Shown here: in pieces, positions 1 to 13,094 of the stretch
Numbering within the stretch: the first letter of the stretch is position 1
Layout: each line of letters opens with the position of its first letter
Origin: Actinernus sp. WN-2022
Lineage: Eukaryota; Cnidaria; Anthozoa; Actiniaria; Actinernidae
Length of the DNA stretch: 64,000 nt
Direction of reading: 5' to 3'
Assembly: GCA_030867875.1 (NCBI GenBank)
Contig: JAOWCC010000936.1
Span: 17,864,095 to 17,928,094 of the forward strand
Translations under genes and position numbers: made by a program
Notes under the pieces: generated by a model
Told to the model about the DNA's origin: nothing
Seen by the model: only the letters and a program-made list of their open reading frames with translations
Databases searched by the model: none

Positions 1-1200
1 TAGACTGACAGGTCCAAAACTACATGCCTCTCTTTACACATACAGTATATTTTTTTAAGAAAAGGCAAAATAATCATGTCATGTCCAGAGCAGAAACATA
101 GTTTTATGCTCCTACAATTCTAGAGACCACCTTTGTTAATTATATGTGCCCACCTAAGAAGCGCTTATTTGAACTTTGTTCAAAATTGGTATAATTTGAA
201 TTGAAGTACTATGTAAATGCTACATGTATATTAGTACAATGTACCTCCTGGGAAAACACACTGATAACAGAGTGAAGGAGTTACCAACATTAAATATAGG
301 GGCTTTACTTTGCACTGTATGTATGATCCATTTTCTTTTCTATGAAGTTAAAGTACTTGACATTATTCCTTTGCATCTTGATTCCTAATATGTTTTATGT
401 TAATTTTGTTGCACTGAATGAACTGCCTTTTTTCAGAAACCATGAAGTTTTTCTGATATGCCATACATATATGCTGGTGTTTAGTTATATTTTTCACTTG
501 CAGGAATTTTCTTCAGGAAATTTGGTTGGTTTGCCTAGTAATGTCACATCTGAAGTCCAAAACACATGATTTTGAAAGGCATTTTTGATAATTTGTAATA
601 ATTATTTTTTTGCTGCTGAAATTCCTCCATGCTATTAGCATTTCTCTTTGTCTTGAAGCATTACTACTGTATGAAAGAATTTCAGCATAATATATATTAC
701 TAATTACATATTCAAAAACGTGTTTCATACTCCAGATGTGGGGTTACTAGGCAAACTGTAAACTTTATAAAGAAAAGTGTGAAAACACAGTTCATTTAGA
801 CTACCAAAATTTGCCGTCTAGAAATATTAAGATTTATAAGATACATAGCAATAATATATTATCCACATCTAGAAAATAAACTTTACCAAAGTAGCAGATA
901 AATTATGTAACAAAATTTTTATATTGCATTTGAATAAAAAAGAATAGTTAAATTTTATTTTTCTTGGAAACAAAAGTTAGCATTTATGTGGAGGATGGCA
1001 CGTAAACAAAGGTGGATGCTGAGTTGCCAAGATAAAAAAGGTAACTCTGGCCACTAGAGCTGCAGGTGCACAAGAAAACTAAGGTTCCAAAAACAGCAGT
1101 TTGAATACAGTCAACATGTCCAACTACATGTACTAGCAACTAGAATGACTAGTGACTATCCCATACATACATTACATGATTACTCGATAGGGAAACTTAC
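1..1200. other. AT-rich non-coding stretch
   Basis: I see no supported gene here on either strand. The open frames are short, AT-rich and lack domain features. It is probably intron or intergenic DNA of the minus-strand host gene whose small exons begin at 1201. Confidence 0.5.
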
Positions 1201-4200
1201 CAGAGCTGCACTTAGCATGTCCAGCGCATTTTTTTGGGGGGTTTTCATGCAGCCGTAGCTCAAACGGAGATAGATCCTGTTCCTGAAAGCAAAAATTAAA
1301 ACAAAAATTATTTAAAGTAACATAATTTATTACACAAATTTGCAACCACAAATTTAACTGTTGTGAAATTTGATTTAAATTATTTAAATTTTAACAAAAT
1401 ATTACATTATATTGAAATTATTTTTTGTATTAAAACCAAGAAATCTGAACTGTTTTTCCTTTAAAAAAATAAATTTGATTATCAACTGATTGTGAATAAC
1501 ATCAGCCAATACAAAGCTCTGTATTATTCGATTTATGGTCTTTATGATTCCATAAGGAGTAAGAGTTTCAAGTGCTTTGGCAGCTACTGTAATTGAAACA
1601 GACACAATGGGCCCAAATCGAGATACTCATTTGACAAAAACATAATTGACTATGTAAACTGTAAATACCTTTTCTACAGCCTGCCCTTCATCGGTATCCA
1701 GGAGCTGAATAAAAACACAGTAATTAAATTAATTTCGATTGTAAAGAGGTGAGAAAAATCTCTCATGTATAAAATCTGTTCAACAAATTTTAAATCTACA
1801 AACTGCATTTGTATATTGAGATGGTGTTTTCAATGCCCCTTTTAAAACTACAGGCATATAAATTTTATGTACTGTTTAAAACACGAACAACAGTGTTTTA
1901 TCAAGTTTAAAAATTCGAGGGCACGTGCTGTGAGTGTTTTAAACGGCTTCAAAAACGCTTTAAGAATGCAATGAAAGAAAGACGCACATCTCAAGGGAAT
2001 GGTTACTTAATGAACCATTGAACCTTTGTACTCACAACGCCATGCAAAATATTCGAGTAATCACCGCCTGCAATTACAAACATCTCAAGGGAATGACATG
2101 AAGAAATTACCATACTATGTTGTTTGAAGCGGCGTTTCGCAATGCAAGAAGAACCTGCACTTGAAGGATTTGGTGTCGTGGTTTACCTCGATAAAGTTCA
2201 AGACTTGGAAAGGGATGTGACTGATATGACGGCAGACTCTAAATTTTTGACTCCAGCACAAAATATGTAAGTCTAATGCACGTTTTTATTATTTTACAGC
2301 TTTGAGTTTGGTTTAATAATTGGAACTAAACAGTGGCTCGGCAAACAAGTAATGGTAGTTGGATATATAACTTCATTTAAAAAATATTATCTGTGTATCT
2401 CAGTAGTTTACTGATATTAGTAAATTTAGTGCAAAATTTATTATCTAGGTACCTTATGTTCCGTGTACTTTTTGCTATCTTTGGGTCTTTATCAGTGAAT
2501 TCTTAATTAGGATGGAACTTTAAATAAAATTTCATGTTCATTAGTATTCTTTATATAAAACGTTCATCATAATTAGCAATTCAATGCGAAAGCTGAAACA
2601 TCAATAGAAATTCCATTGTCTCAATCATTAACCCCGTTTCCCCCTGGGACAGAATTCAAATCCCTCCGCGGGCCTTTTAGAATGATGAGATTTTATCAGG
2701 TATAAAGGAGCATGCACGTGACTGATTTGCTTCATCTGATTGGAGAAAATACTCATTAATTATTCATGAGTTTTTGAAGTATCTATAACTTTATGTGTCA
2801 AGTGTAAAGACAGGCGAATCATAAGACAAACTTACTCCCTTTGCGACCTGTGTGCCGTGCAAGCAAAATAGGCCTGGTACTAGTAGTATTTTTAAATGGT
2901 GGCCATGTTGCATCTTGTGAAAGTTCTGTCATGAAAAAGGAAAGCTCAAGAGAATTTTCATCAGCATCAATTTCAATTAAATGAAGAAATAGCAAAAAGA
3001 TGTTGTTTGAGGGTGATAGAGTCCAAAGACCATCTGATTCGCGGATTTCTTTAATGCTAGAGTGTCAATGCAAGTTGGCGAGTGTATTCAGTCTTGTCAT
3101 CCACTAGTACAAAGCTTTTTTACTGCAAGCTGCCATCTTGAATTCTGAGTGAAAGGTGTATCGGCGCTGGCTTCAGGCAATGCCGTTAGTTTTTGCTTTC
3201 TTCGTCTGTTGCTTGTCTTTATACGTCTAGACAAACTATTTCAAATAGTATGTCGTTCAAAATGCATTAAAGCAAATAGGCCGTGTTCAGACTAGTAAAT
3301 CTAGCTAGCTAACCACAGGAGGTAGCGAGCTTCTCTAGTCTGAACAGTTTTTTCTGCTCTGGTGATTAGCTAGCTAGTGGTCGGTGGAATACTTTGAAGT
3401 TCCAAGCTACCTAGCGAGGTGGCTTGAATAGAATCTAGCGTGCTAAAAGCCCATCGATGACAGATTTTAGTTATTTTAAGGTTTTGAAATGTACACAAAT
3501 GTCAAGTCAGTGTTATCATCCGATCTAGCCGATTTTATTCTAGCTCTCGCTACGACCACGTTCACTACTCGCTCCAAGGTAATTTATCTTACCACGACAA
3601 CTACCGGGTGTATTGTTCGTCAATTGAGCCATCATGGATAACGAGGATCGCCGAACACCAGTCAGTAGCAGTTTTTCGCACAGTTTTAATATTTTGGTTG
3701 AAATTTCAATTGAGCACTTTGGCGGTCAATTATTTGCGATTACGAAACACTTGCGCCAAGGGCAGTTATAGACCAAATTTCTATCTTTTAGAGATGGAAA
3801 CAAACCAGTAGAGGGAAAAACAAAAAGGAAAACCTACTAAGTTACTAGGCTAGCTAATGTAAGTCGTGGCACATATGGTACTGGGTCAACAAACTAAATC
3901 TCTAAAGTGCTCAGATTACGCATACCAGAATTTGGTCTGAACAGTACTAATTTATTAACTAGCTGCGAGGTAGGAGTTGCTGACAGATATCTCAAGACTC
4001 TAGCTAGCTGCACGATAGTAGTCTGAACATACCCATAGTGTGTCATCTGCCCATCTTTATACAAGACAAACTTATAATCGCATAAAAAGATGCATTAATA
4101 ATCTTTGCCCAAGTTCGTCCAGATGCATTGTGCATCCATAGTATAAAAACGGCCAATCTCTATGGTGGGAAACTTCACTTGAAGTGAATTTAAGTGAGGC

Positions 4201-7200
4201 AGTTGCTCAAAACAAAATGCTCATTCACTGGGAATTATACTTTTTAAACCTAAATTTAAAGTGCAAAACCTTTCAAAAGAAAATAAACCAATAGATCATG
4301 AACACTCCACTATACCTATTTACTGTGTGAATAGGTAGTGTAATACCTGTTTGCAATACCAACTTTACACAGAACATTGCATATTGGTACAGTGAAAATG
4401 AGCTGGATTTGTATGCTAACCTCCTGTGCAGTATTGGTGGAGGTGGAGCTTGAGTCTGAAACAAAAGCAATTATCAGAAAAAAATATAAGGTACTTGATT
4501 TTATGGATTAATTTTTGACATATTATTTCATTGCATGGTTGAAGATAATAATAATAATAAAATAACTATAATTCCTAATGATAATCATAGAAATAATATG
4601 ATCATTAAATAATTAATCAATTAATGTTCGGCATCTAGTGCATACATGTAGTTGATGACATAAAAAACAGCCTATCTTATGTAGTTTCGCCCAACTAGAA
4701 CACATTTTTGATGTATTACTCGTGCACATGAGGTTCAGCAGTTTTTTCTCGCTTTTTGCTTGGTACTAAACATGACAAACATAACATATTGTTTTCGAAT
4801 TTCGAGTAAGATCTGCGAACCTTGGAAAACAAAGGGGGGAGGGGTGAAAAACCATATGCTACCCTCCCCATTAAAAATATGTTGAATGAAGATGTAGCTT
4901 TAAAATCATAGTTTTGGTACTAAACACGACAAACAACCATTGTTTTCAAATTTTGGGTAAGATATGCAACCCTTGCAAAACTGATGGGGGAGGGGTGATA
5001 AAGCATATGCATTTGCTGTTAATAGCAGTACCCTCCCCCATTAGAAAGGGATTGAATAAAGTTGCAGCATCAAAATCATAGTATTGGTACTAAACATGAT
5101 GGATACAACATATTGTTTGCGAATTTTGTGTAATATCTGCAAAGTTTACAAATATAAGGGGGGAGGGGTGGAAACCATTGTATGATTATCGTTATAGCAG
5201 TATCCACTCTTAATAATACTTGCATGTAGCTACACACCTGCAAGTTTATTTGAGATGCTGCACTTGAGCTTGTCTTTGCAGACTAGATAGAAATAAAAGT
5301 CAGTAGTTTTTATTTCAGTACATGCATCGCATATCTAGATGTAATCATGTTTATACATGTACATGTAGGTGTCTATAGTAATATAAACTAGTCTAGTGAA
5401 TACCATTAGATATAGTTACAGAAAATATCCCGACCTCTGCCACCACAAGAAGCATCAAATTTTGAGTTTGAGATAGCTGGGGTTGATTTAGGGCAAGGGA
5501 AGACACAAACTGTTCGAGATACATGTAGGAGGGTGTTTGCAAGATAGCTGATAGTGTCTGAAAAAAACGGGGGCAAATCCACGGGAAACAGCACGTTGTT
5601 TGAGATAGTGGGGAGTATGAGATAACCAAGTTAGAGATAGCTAGATTCTACTGTAATTATGAAAAGCGAAAATACTGTATTTCCTCTAATAAGCACCTGG
5701 GCACTTATTTCAAATTGTGGATAAAAGGGTGGGAGCTTATTCGAGGGGGGCACTTATTGACTTGGAAGAAAAGAAACTGGTTTACTACTTTGATAATCGC
5801 ATAGTTTAGGTTAAACATTGCTTGTAAAAGTAAAAGGAACAAGACAAACACTGGATGTTGGTTGGCTTGAATTGCTGTGTAAACTGTATTAACCCTGGCT
5901 TTAATCCCCTTAATAGCCCAACTGGAAAAGTGATGGGGAGGGAGGTGCTTGTTCAAGGGGAGAGCTTATTTCAAATTTTGACTAAAAGGGTGGGTGCTTA
6001 TTCGAGGGGGGCGGTTATTCGAGGAAATATTGTATTCAGTACAATAAATATACATGCAGCACCTCCCCATGAGACTTTAAAATAAGTGCCTAGCTTTCTT
6101 TTGTTAAAGTTGGCAAAAAATATTAATTCTTCAAATAAGCATGCCACCACTACATGTATGTGATAGGCTACAGAGAAATCAAGAATGAAAATTATAATAC
6201 AGTGTACTTTAAAGAAGCATAAATTTACCTTTTTAGATTTTCCCCCTGGATTTTCGGGCTTGTTGGATGCCTAAAATTATCATGAAAACATGGGAATACA
6301 AGAAAATATATATTAAAAACAAACAAAAAATATTTTTCCAGGGCTCATTGTTACTGATACAGTTGCAAATGAGACTAGAATATTTCAGCCAGTCATAAAA
6401 ATGTGTCTGATTTGCAACTAAATTTTTGTACATGTAAGTACTCCCAAGTTTGCAACAATTTTATTTCTGATTTGCATCTACATTTTTGTAACTACAGTGT
6501 ACCTGTCGTTGCAAAATTGTGACCAGATTTAATTTCGAGCCCTGGGTTTATAAAGGCAGCCTTTTCAAAACCAGCCAGTCAGTGGCATTTCAGTCAGAAA
6601 ATGTTAATTATTTTACCATCCACCAATAACAAGAGCCATGAACATCTTTAAGCCTATACTTCAGCACATTTAACCTACAGTACTTCATTTTTTTTAGAAG
6701 ACTGTAAGGGAAAACAATATATATAATAACAAGGAAGACATCCATGTGATTCTCTCTCTGTTAGAAATAAGCAATGCATTATTGGGATTGATGCAGATAG
6801 GATATTCGAGCATTAACTACAAATGTAATAATACATGTACCTCTGTAATAGCTCTTTTCCTTCTTCTTTGAGGCACCTGTAGAGCACCAATACAAATAAT
6901 CAACATCAAAAGAATATTGGGGTTGCCATTTCAGTGATTCATTTTGCTGTCAGCCTTTGGCAATTTGTACATGGAATAACAGTCATCAACAATATTGCCT
7001 TTCCATTCATATTTACATTTACCTCTTTTGGTTTGTAGGCTGAATCTTTTCGCCAGTGCGAAAATTTGTTTCCAATGATAGCCCTCCCTTTAGTCCGTGA
7101 GAGCATCACAACACTATCTCCAACTTGCAAAGTATTGTAGAACATCTTAACCTCTGGCATTTCCAGGATTTCTTCAACAAGTGCAGAATTTATTTTTGCA

Positions 7201-7236
7201 TCCTCTGCTGTGGTTTTCCCACATACCCTAAACCTC
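1201..7236 (-). CDS. Unidentified host gene with a chain of very small exons
   Basis: On the minus strand there are short open segments, each bounded by an AG acceptor and a GT donor. They lie at about 7236-7023 (the acceptor is uncertain), 6876-6841, 6270-6229, 5282-5238, 4455-4421, 1704-1669 and 1282-1201. The largest piece reads as a normal protein segment (...VGDSVVMLSRTKGRAIIGNK...). The smaller ones are hydrophilic and rich in Lys, Ser and Pro (for example ASNKPENPGGKSKK). I do not recognise the product. The chain of exons is inferred from splice signals and consistent strand only. Phases between all exons were not proven, and some pieces may belong to different transcripts. Confidence 0.45.
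3283..4032. mobile_element. Inverted-repeat element (non-autonomous DNA transposon-like)
   Basis: The left end starts GTGTTCAGACTA and the right end finishes TAGTCTGAACATA, an inverted match of about 11-12 bases. Inside both ends CTAGCTAGCT-type runs recur. No transposase frame is present. A clear target-site duplication was not found. Confidence 0.5.
4762..5215. repeat. Three tandem ~130-170 bp repeat units
   Basis: Units begin with GGTACTAAACA/C at 4762, 4916 and 5086. Each contains, in the same order, an AT-rich stretch with (CA)TATTGTTT.CGAATTT, a run of G with AGGGGTG, and usually CCCTCCCCATTA. Units 1 and 2 end with AAAATCATAGT.TTG; unit 3 is truncated. It lies in an intron of the minus-strand host gene. 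Confidence 0.75.
5669..6035. repeat. Dispersed inverted-repeat element with GGGGGGC/TTATTCGAGG motifs
   Basis: The left end (AAAATACTGTATTTCCTC.AATAAGC) and the right end (CGAGGAAATATTGTATTCAG) are imperfect inverted copies. Internally, CTTATTCGAGGGGGGC occurs twice in direct orientation. A related, more decayed segment occurs at about 34745-34842, so this is a family rather than a unique sequence. Confidence 0.55.
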
Positions 7237-8049
7237 CATCACCACAGAACTAAAAGTAAAAGAAAAACTAACTGTAAGTACAATCAGTGTGTTACGAGGT
7301 TTGTCCACATTATGAGGCAAAATAATCGAGCATTAATTATGCCGGGATAATAGTGACTCCCAGCCTCCAGGAAGCCCAAATTCGTTATTCTGCACCAGGT
7401 GTCACTATTATTACAGCATAATGGTAGATTATTTTGCTTCATTGTTATGCTCAAAATTATACAGGCATAATATGGACAACTAATATGTTACTAATAATAC
7501 AAAAGAGCAATTATGGGAATGATGTACAAATGTAAGACTGACTGGCTCAGACACATTTATTCAAGCTGCAAGTATATGTACCAAAACATTGCTTAAAGTT
7601 TGTTACTGCGTGGTTCAAATACAAATCACAAACTAAAATACTGTTTTTTGACAAAAGGAATAAAATTAATGTACATGTATTATTTACTTATTTATTCTGT
7701 CTTGTATCACAACAAAATAACAAGAGTACGTACAGAGGGCCCAAGTCTTGTAATTTGCAATGTTTATCAGATACTGAGAATAAATTAGTTTTGCCAATTG
7801 CTGTTCCTGGCATTGAAAAACTGGACTAACGACTTATAATTGCAAACCAATGTGTTTTCTTTGTGCTGGGGGTGTGATTATTTTTCCTTAGTATGCGTGA
7901 TATGGGGAAATTAGCACTGAATTGAGCCACCACACAATCTAGATTCAATCAGCGGAGAATCAAACTTGAAAACTAATTTTCATTCACAGACATGCAACAC
8001 AGAAAAATAAAATAGCAGAATGTATTTATTTATAGACATTGGGTTGATT

Positions 8050-8345
8050 TTAGGGTTCAGTTAACCCTTGAAATTTTTTTCTAGAATTATTACTGAATAC
8101 ATGAAATCTTTTTCTTGCCTTTCCATCAGTCTTGTATTTATTTACAAGGCCAGCAATTGTACCAACAAATTCGTTGTACTGGGCATTTGCATACTGTGCA
8201 TCCATTGAGGTTTTGCACAGCTCCAGCAGCTCATTTTTCTTAAGCTCCTTTGGGGGCACCTTGGGCTTGTTCTCCTCCACAGTTACATCTTTTATTTGTG
8301 AAGGTGGGGGTGGCACAGTTAAAACCTCAGCTTTAACATCTGTAA
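8050..8345 (-). CDS. Terminal exon of an unidentified host gene
   Basis: A minus-strand open segment of about 98 codons ends in a stop at 8050. On its 5' side it is bounded by an AG acceptor (TATCAG/TTACAG on the minus strand). It encodes a Pro/Lys-rich stretch followed by a helical-looking basic tail ending ...SRKKFQGLTEP. I do not recognise it. The upstream exons were not identified. It could be the last exon of a gene lying to the right, separate from the exon chain to the left. Confidence 0.4.
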
Positions 8346-8399
8346 CTGATACAAAGTGGTTTACTATTATGAGTATGTAAAACACGATTTATGTATTAT

Positions 8400-9369
8400 A
8401 ACCCAGTAATGACTTATTATACATGTAATCCACTAATCGTATATAATAATACACTAAGTGTTGGTCATCTTTGTGTAAACGCTCTTACCACATACATGTA
8501 CAGCCCAAGCTGTTGAGCTGTGCAAAGCACCACTCCCCCAAAACGGCACAAAAATTCCTATCCATAGCCAGTCCACGCAAAGCATGTAAAATGGGTCCCT
8601 ACTAGTTAATTATTATAACCCAGTAATGGGTTTATGCAGATTATCACCATCACTATTAGAACTCAGTATTATATGTATCATTATTATCACTATTACTATA
8701 ACATAGAGGGCATGATTACATGTACTGAATAATTCTGATTGGCTTACGAGCAGGGCAATATTTCTTAATCAAGGGCCTGATTACTGAAATCTGATTGGAA
8801 GTTGGTTACTTAACAACAGCCTTCACGTAATCAAAGTTTGCAGAGAATATTTAGTTTGCCTTCAGAACGTGTGCACTTTTGCTTCAAAAAGCCAAACAAA
8901 TAAGGATTTCTCAACCATTTCATGACAGCACAAAGTTTATAGGTAGGTCAACTAACTGTTAAAGGGGCTATGTCATGGTACTGCGCATGTATCGAGTAAT
9001 CGCTCGGTTGGTGGCTGTTAATTGGATACAAACAGTTAAACTTCCCTCCCTTAAAGTGCTACTGAAACGAAAAGTCGGAATCGCATTTTTTTTCTTAAAT
9101 GCCTTTTACAATCTTTGAATGTGTGTATCAAAATAAAAAAATGCTTCTTAACCCTCGAAAATGTGTTCTTTTCCTGCTTTGAAAAAAAGGCTACTGACTG
9201 CGACCAAAACCAGAAATGCGAGACAGCGTTATATATCAGCGGCTGCCCCCATCGTGACGTCACATGGTTTGCACGAGCGCGCGAACGGCTAAGTCAACAA
9301 GAGGATCATTTCACGAAAACTACAGTCTACAGCAAAAAACGTTTTAATCATTATTATTTTCGTTTAAAA
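8400..9369. other. Non-coding stretch upstream of the P2X7-like gene
   Basis: No supported gene. Around 9051-9360 there are overlapping short open frames on both strands but no recognisable domain. Because it directly precedes the ATG at 9370, it could contain the promoter or 5' UTR of the P2X7-domain-like gene. Confidence 0.35.
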
Positions 9370-9404
9370 ATGTCTCAGTTCATAGAGAGTAACTCATCTT
9401 CGAA
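9370..9404 (+). pseudogene. 5' fragment of the P2X7-domain-like gene, cut by a LINE
   Basis: An ATG at 9370 opens MSQFIESNSSSN, a Ser-rich start whose character matches the Ser/acidic stretch resuming at 12043 (SESARDASGSDSEDDF). The two are separated by the LINE. That they once formed one exon is inference. Confidence 0.4.
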
Positions 9405-12047
9405 CATGTTGAATTTTATCTAATGGGAGATTTTAATTGTAATGTGGCCTCTACCTCTTGTGATAGCAACACACGTTTACTATCCGAAATCGCTGACATT
9501 TATGGGCTTAAGCAACTCATAAACGAAGCCACCCGTATAACGGAAACTACCTCGACGCTTATTGACTTAATCTATACAAATTGCCCTGATAGGGTAACCT
9601 GTTCTGGAGTTTACCATGCTAGTATCAGTGACCACAGTCTTGTTTATGCCTATCGTAAGGTATCCATTGATATGCGTAAAGGGCATACTTCTATAACTTA
9701 TAGAAACTTTAACAATTTTTGTCGCAAAAGTTTCCGTCACGATATTGCATGTCAAGATTGGGAAAGTATACGGAATTTTAATGACCCTAACGATATGTGG
9801 TCTGACTGGAAAACCAAGTTTTTGACTGTGGTTGATAAACACGCCCCAGAGAGGACAAAGCGTGTTAGGTCAGCCAAATCACCCTGGATCACGTCAGCCT
9901 TGAAAAAACGCATGCATGATCGAGCTATAGCTAAACTCAAGGCTGTACGGTCTACGGATCCACATGATTGGGCTAAATTCAAAATATTACGCAATGCAGT
10001 TAATAACGAAATTAAATCTGCTAAAGAATCCTACTACAAGAACACTTTCAATCAGCATAATGGCAACTCACGAAAGACTTGGCAGACTATTAATGAACTC
10101 ACTAGTCGGAAATCAAACAAAACATCTGTGAAGGAGTTAAAATTGAATGGTGTTTCCATCACGAATGCTACTGAATTGTCGGAAACATTCAATCAACATT
10201 TTTCCACAATAGGACCGAAACTTGCTAATGACATACCTTTGTCTGAAAATAGCACCAGCTACCTTGACCATGTCATTGGCACAGACGATAGATTTCACTT
10301 TAGTCCTACAAGCAGTACCAAAGTTCATTTTCTTCTAAATAAACTCTCAAAGTCAAAGGCCACTGGTCTTGATAAAATATCTGCCAGGCTTATTCGTGAA
10401 TGTTCCGATCTTATATCTACGTCACTGTGTGAAATTTTTAATAGATCATTAGAATTTGGCGTGTTTCCAAATGCCTGGAAATGCGCCAAAGTCACGCCGC
10501 TATACAAGGCAGGTTGAACGGAGTGAGATGAATAATTACCGCCCGATTTCGGTGATCTCAACTGTGGCGAAGGTGTGTGAAAGGATAGTGTATAATCAAT
10601 TGTATGAATACTTGTCAAAACATGACATCATTTCAAAACAGCAATCTGGATTCCGATCCTTTCATTCCACCGTTACGACCCTTCTGGAGGCTACCGACAA
10701 TTGGGCATATAATATCGACCGTGGGAACGTTAATGCCGTAGTATTCTTAGATTTTAAAAAAGCGTTCGACACGGTCGATCACGAGATTTTATTATCTAAA
10801 ATGGCTCATTATGGGATACAGGGAATCGCTCACAACTGGTTCAAGTCATATTTAAAAGACCGCACACAAAAATGTGTTGTGAACGGTTCTCTCTCAAAAT
10901 TCTGCACACTTAAATGTGGTGTGCCTCAGGGGACAATCCTAGGCCCATTGCTATTTCTGCTCTATATAAATGATTTGCCTAACTGTTTATTAACCTGTCA
11001 ATCTAGATTGTATGCAGACGACACCCATATAACATACGCTGATGCTGATTTAAGTTCACTCCAGACCTATCTAAATCAAGACCTGGAAAATATCAGCAGG
11101 TGGCTGACGGTTAATAAACTGACCCTAAATATGACGAAAACTGAATTTATGCTAATCGGCTCCAGGCAGAAATGGAGCACGTTGGCTGAGGCTCCTGAGG
11201 TCACAATCAATGGCGCTCTAGTAAAGCAAGTAGCAACCGCCAAATCTCTTGGATTATTGATTGACGAAAATCTCACCTGGCGAAGCCATTTAGAAAAGTT
11301 ATCAAAAAAGATTGCCTCTGGCATTGGAGCCATTAAGCGGATGAGACCATATGTCCCCCCAGCAACATTGCATTATATCCATAACGCTTTAGTACAGCCT
11401 CATTTCGATTATTGTAATGTTATTTGGGGGAAATGCGGTAAAACATTAGCAAACAAACTACAAAAGCTACAGAATCGCGCTGCTCGAGTGTTAACTTTTT
11501 CAACCTTTGATGCCGATGCCGACAGACTAATGCAGGATCTGGGTTGGAAAAGCCTACAAACACAGCGTCAAATGCAAGAAGCAATTATGGTTTTTAAATC
11601 ATTACATGGTCTCACCCCAGAATACCTTAGCTCCAAGTTCATTAAACGCGATGATGTTGCCTCATATGCTTTGAGAGACTCCGCAAATAAACTTAAGATT
11701 CCCCTGCCGCGTACCGATTATCGCAAAAACAGCTTCAGCTATAGCTGTGCTGTTCTCTGGAACGGTTTACCAGGAAACTTAAGGCAAGCTGAATATCTGA
11801 GCAAATTTAAGAAATTACTAAATGAGCACTTTTCTCAGTAAAGTAAGAAACACGGCATTCATGGAAAGCAGGTTTTTTATTTATTTTTTATATTTAACAT
11901 ATAATCGTAGTTTTAAATAGCTAAGTACATTAGTACATATAGGTTAGTTAAATCATAATATTATCTTATTATTCTTATTACACATATTATTGTAAACCGC
12001 CTGATGATTTTTTTACCGTGTATAAATAAAGATCTATCTATCTCTGA
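9405..12047 (+). mobile_element. CR1/L2-like LINE (non-LTR retrotransposon), 5'-truncated
   Basis: The element begins inside the endonuclease region (MGDFNCN near 9423) and contains a full reverse-transcriptase domain. It ends with ATAAATAAAGATCTATCTATCT, an AATAAA-type signal followed by a short tandem 3' tail typical of CR1/L2 LINEs. The coding region is split by one frameshift near 10510. 5' truncation is the usual outcome of target-primed reverse transcription. No convincing target duplication is visible. Confidence 0.9.
9423..11841 (+). pseudogene. LINE ORF2: partial endonuclease plus reverse transcriptase
   Basis: The first frame (9423-10517) holds the end of an apurinic-type endonuclease (GDFN, SDHSLV), a linker (APERTKRVR...SPWIT) and the start of the RT. 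The second frame (to 11841) holds RT blocks NNYRPISVIS, FLDFKKAFDTVDH, GVPQGTILGPLLFLLYINDL and the catalytic YADDTHI, then the C-terminal region of Jockey/CR1-type elements. A single frame change at about 10505-10515 separates them. The N-terminal part of the endonuclease and any ORF1 are missing, so the copy is inactive by itself. Confidence 0.9.
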
Positions 12048-12545
12048 GAGCGCGAGGGATGCATCCGGGAGCGATAGTGAGGATGATTTCGGTGTTGAGC
12101 CCATTGCTCCAGAGGGTTACGAGGAACCGGCGGAAGACGAAGACGAAGACGGGTTAACTCCAGCCATTCTAGAATCTAGACTGGAAAAGGAAATACCAAT
12201 TGATGTGTGGTAACTATAAAACTTTTACTGCCTGGATAAATTCGCTGTATACATATAAATTATAATATTTCTATCATTTGTTGACTTCGTCGTAGGTTCA
12301 AATGTCGCAGTTGTAGGGATGAACTTCTCTTCAATGCCACGGAGTTCCGCTGCTGCAAAGAAATTGCATGTGCCACGGGAAAGCTAGTCTTTGACGGCAT
12401 CGAAGCTCCGTGTATAATGGATCACCCGGACTTCAGCTCGCTTACAAACGGGACCGTATTAGAGCAGGTCTGTCCACTCATGAAAGACAAGCGGGGAAGG
12501 AGCTACAAGTTTCCAACCAATGGAAGCCAAAATGCAAAAAAACGA
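12043..12545 (+). CDS. P2X7-C-terminal-domain-like protein, acidic and zinc-motif exons
   Basis: Exon 12043-12209 encodes a Ser/Asp/Glu-rich stretch ending ...EKEIPIDVW and stops at a GT donor. The next exon, 12296-12545, starts after an AG acceptor and restores the codon for Trp, giving W-F-K-C-R-S-C-R. A later CC pair and a C-I-M-D-H-P segment follow. The W-x-C-x2-C ... CC ... C-I pattern is that of the zinc-binding cytoplasmic domain of P2X7 receptors. That domain also occurs as a stand-alone module in many invertebrate proteins, often near mobile elements. Upstream, a LINE interrupts the gene. The donor at 12546 is phase 0. Confidence 0.6.
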
Positions 12546-12904
12546 GTAAGTACACTCTACTATTACGAAGCTTTTGAAGGTTTCAGTAGCATTTATTGAT
12601 CGTTTTTTCCTAGAGTGTAGCAAAAATTAAATGTTCTTTTTTGAGGGGGTGGAATTTGTTTTTGCAATGGCCCTGGACCTGGGCAGAAAAAATTGTACAA
12701 GCCTGGTCACTTTTTCCCTCCTGCAAATGTCTTTGAATGGGTAATCAAAATAGGGTTATGTTAGTCCTGGAGTTGAGGCATTTGACAAAAATGACAAAAT
12801 TCACACATATCCACTCCCAGGGGAATGAGCAGGCTTGTAATTGATGGGACACAATCTCTGTTATGGCTGACCACTTTTTTTTTATCAACATTTTCCATTT
12901 TTAG

Positions 12905-13094
12905 GAGTTGCCGTGCCACTGCCTACCGTTTCCTTGTGAGATGGTTATTTGGTCCTCTTAGTTGGGACAACACAAGACCTCTTCCAGCCTGCATATACCA
13001 CAGGCTGCGAACCCAGTTTGTTTCCATCAACTGCAACCAGAGGTTACCGCTCAGCAAACCAGCAACAGTGATGCAAGTCAGACTGCTCTTTGAG
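12905..13094 (+). pseudogene. P2X7-C-terminal-domain-like gene, last segment
   Basis: After an AG acceptor at 12903-12904 one frame reads YRFLVRWLFGPL...RPLPACIYHRLRTQF. This matches the conserved AYR.F.RW...P.C....IR..F end of the P2X7 C-terminal domain. The frame does not agree with the phase-0 donor at 12545, so either a small exon is missed or the gene has decayed. The open frame runs straight into a MITE-like element at 13095. Confidence 0.5.
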
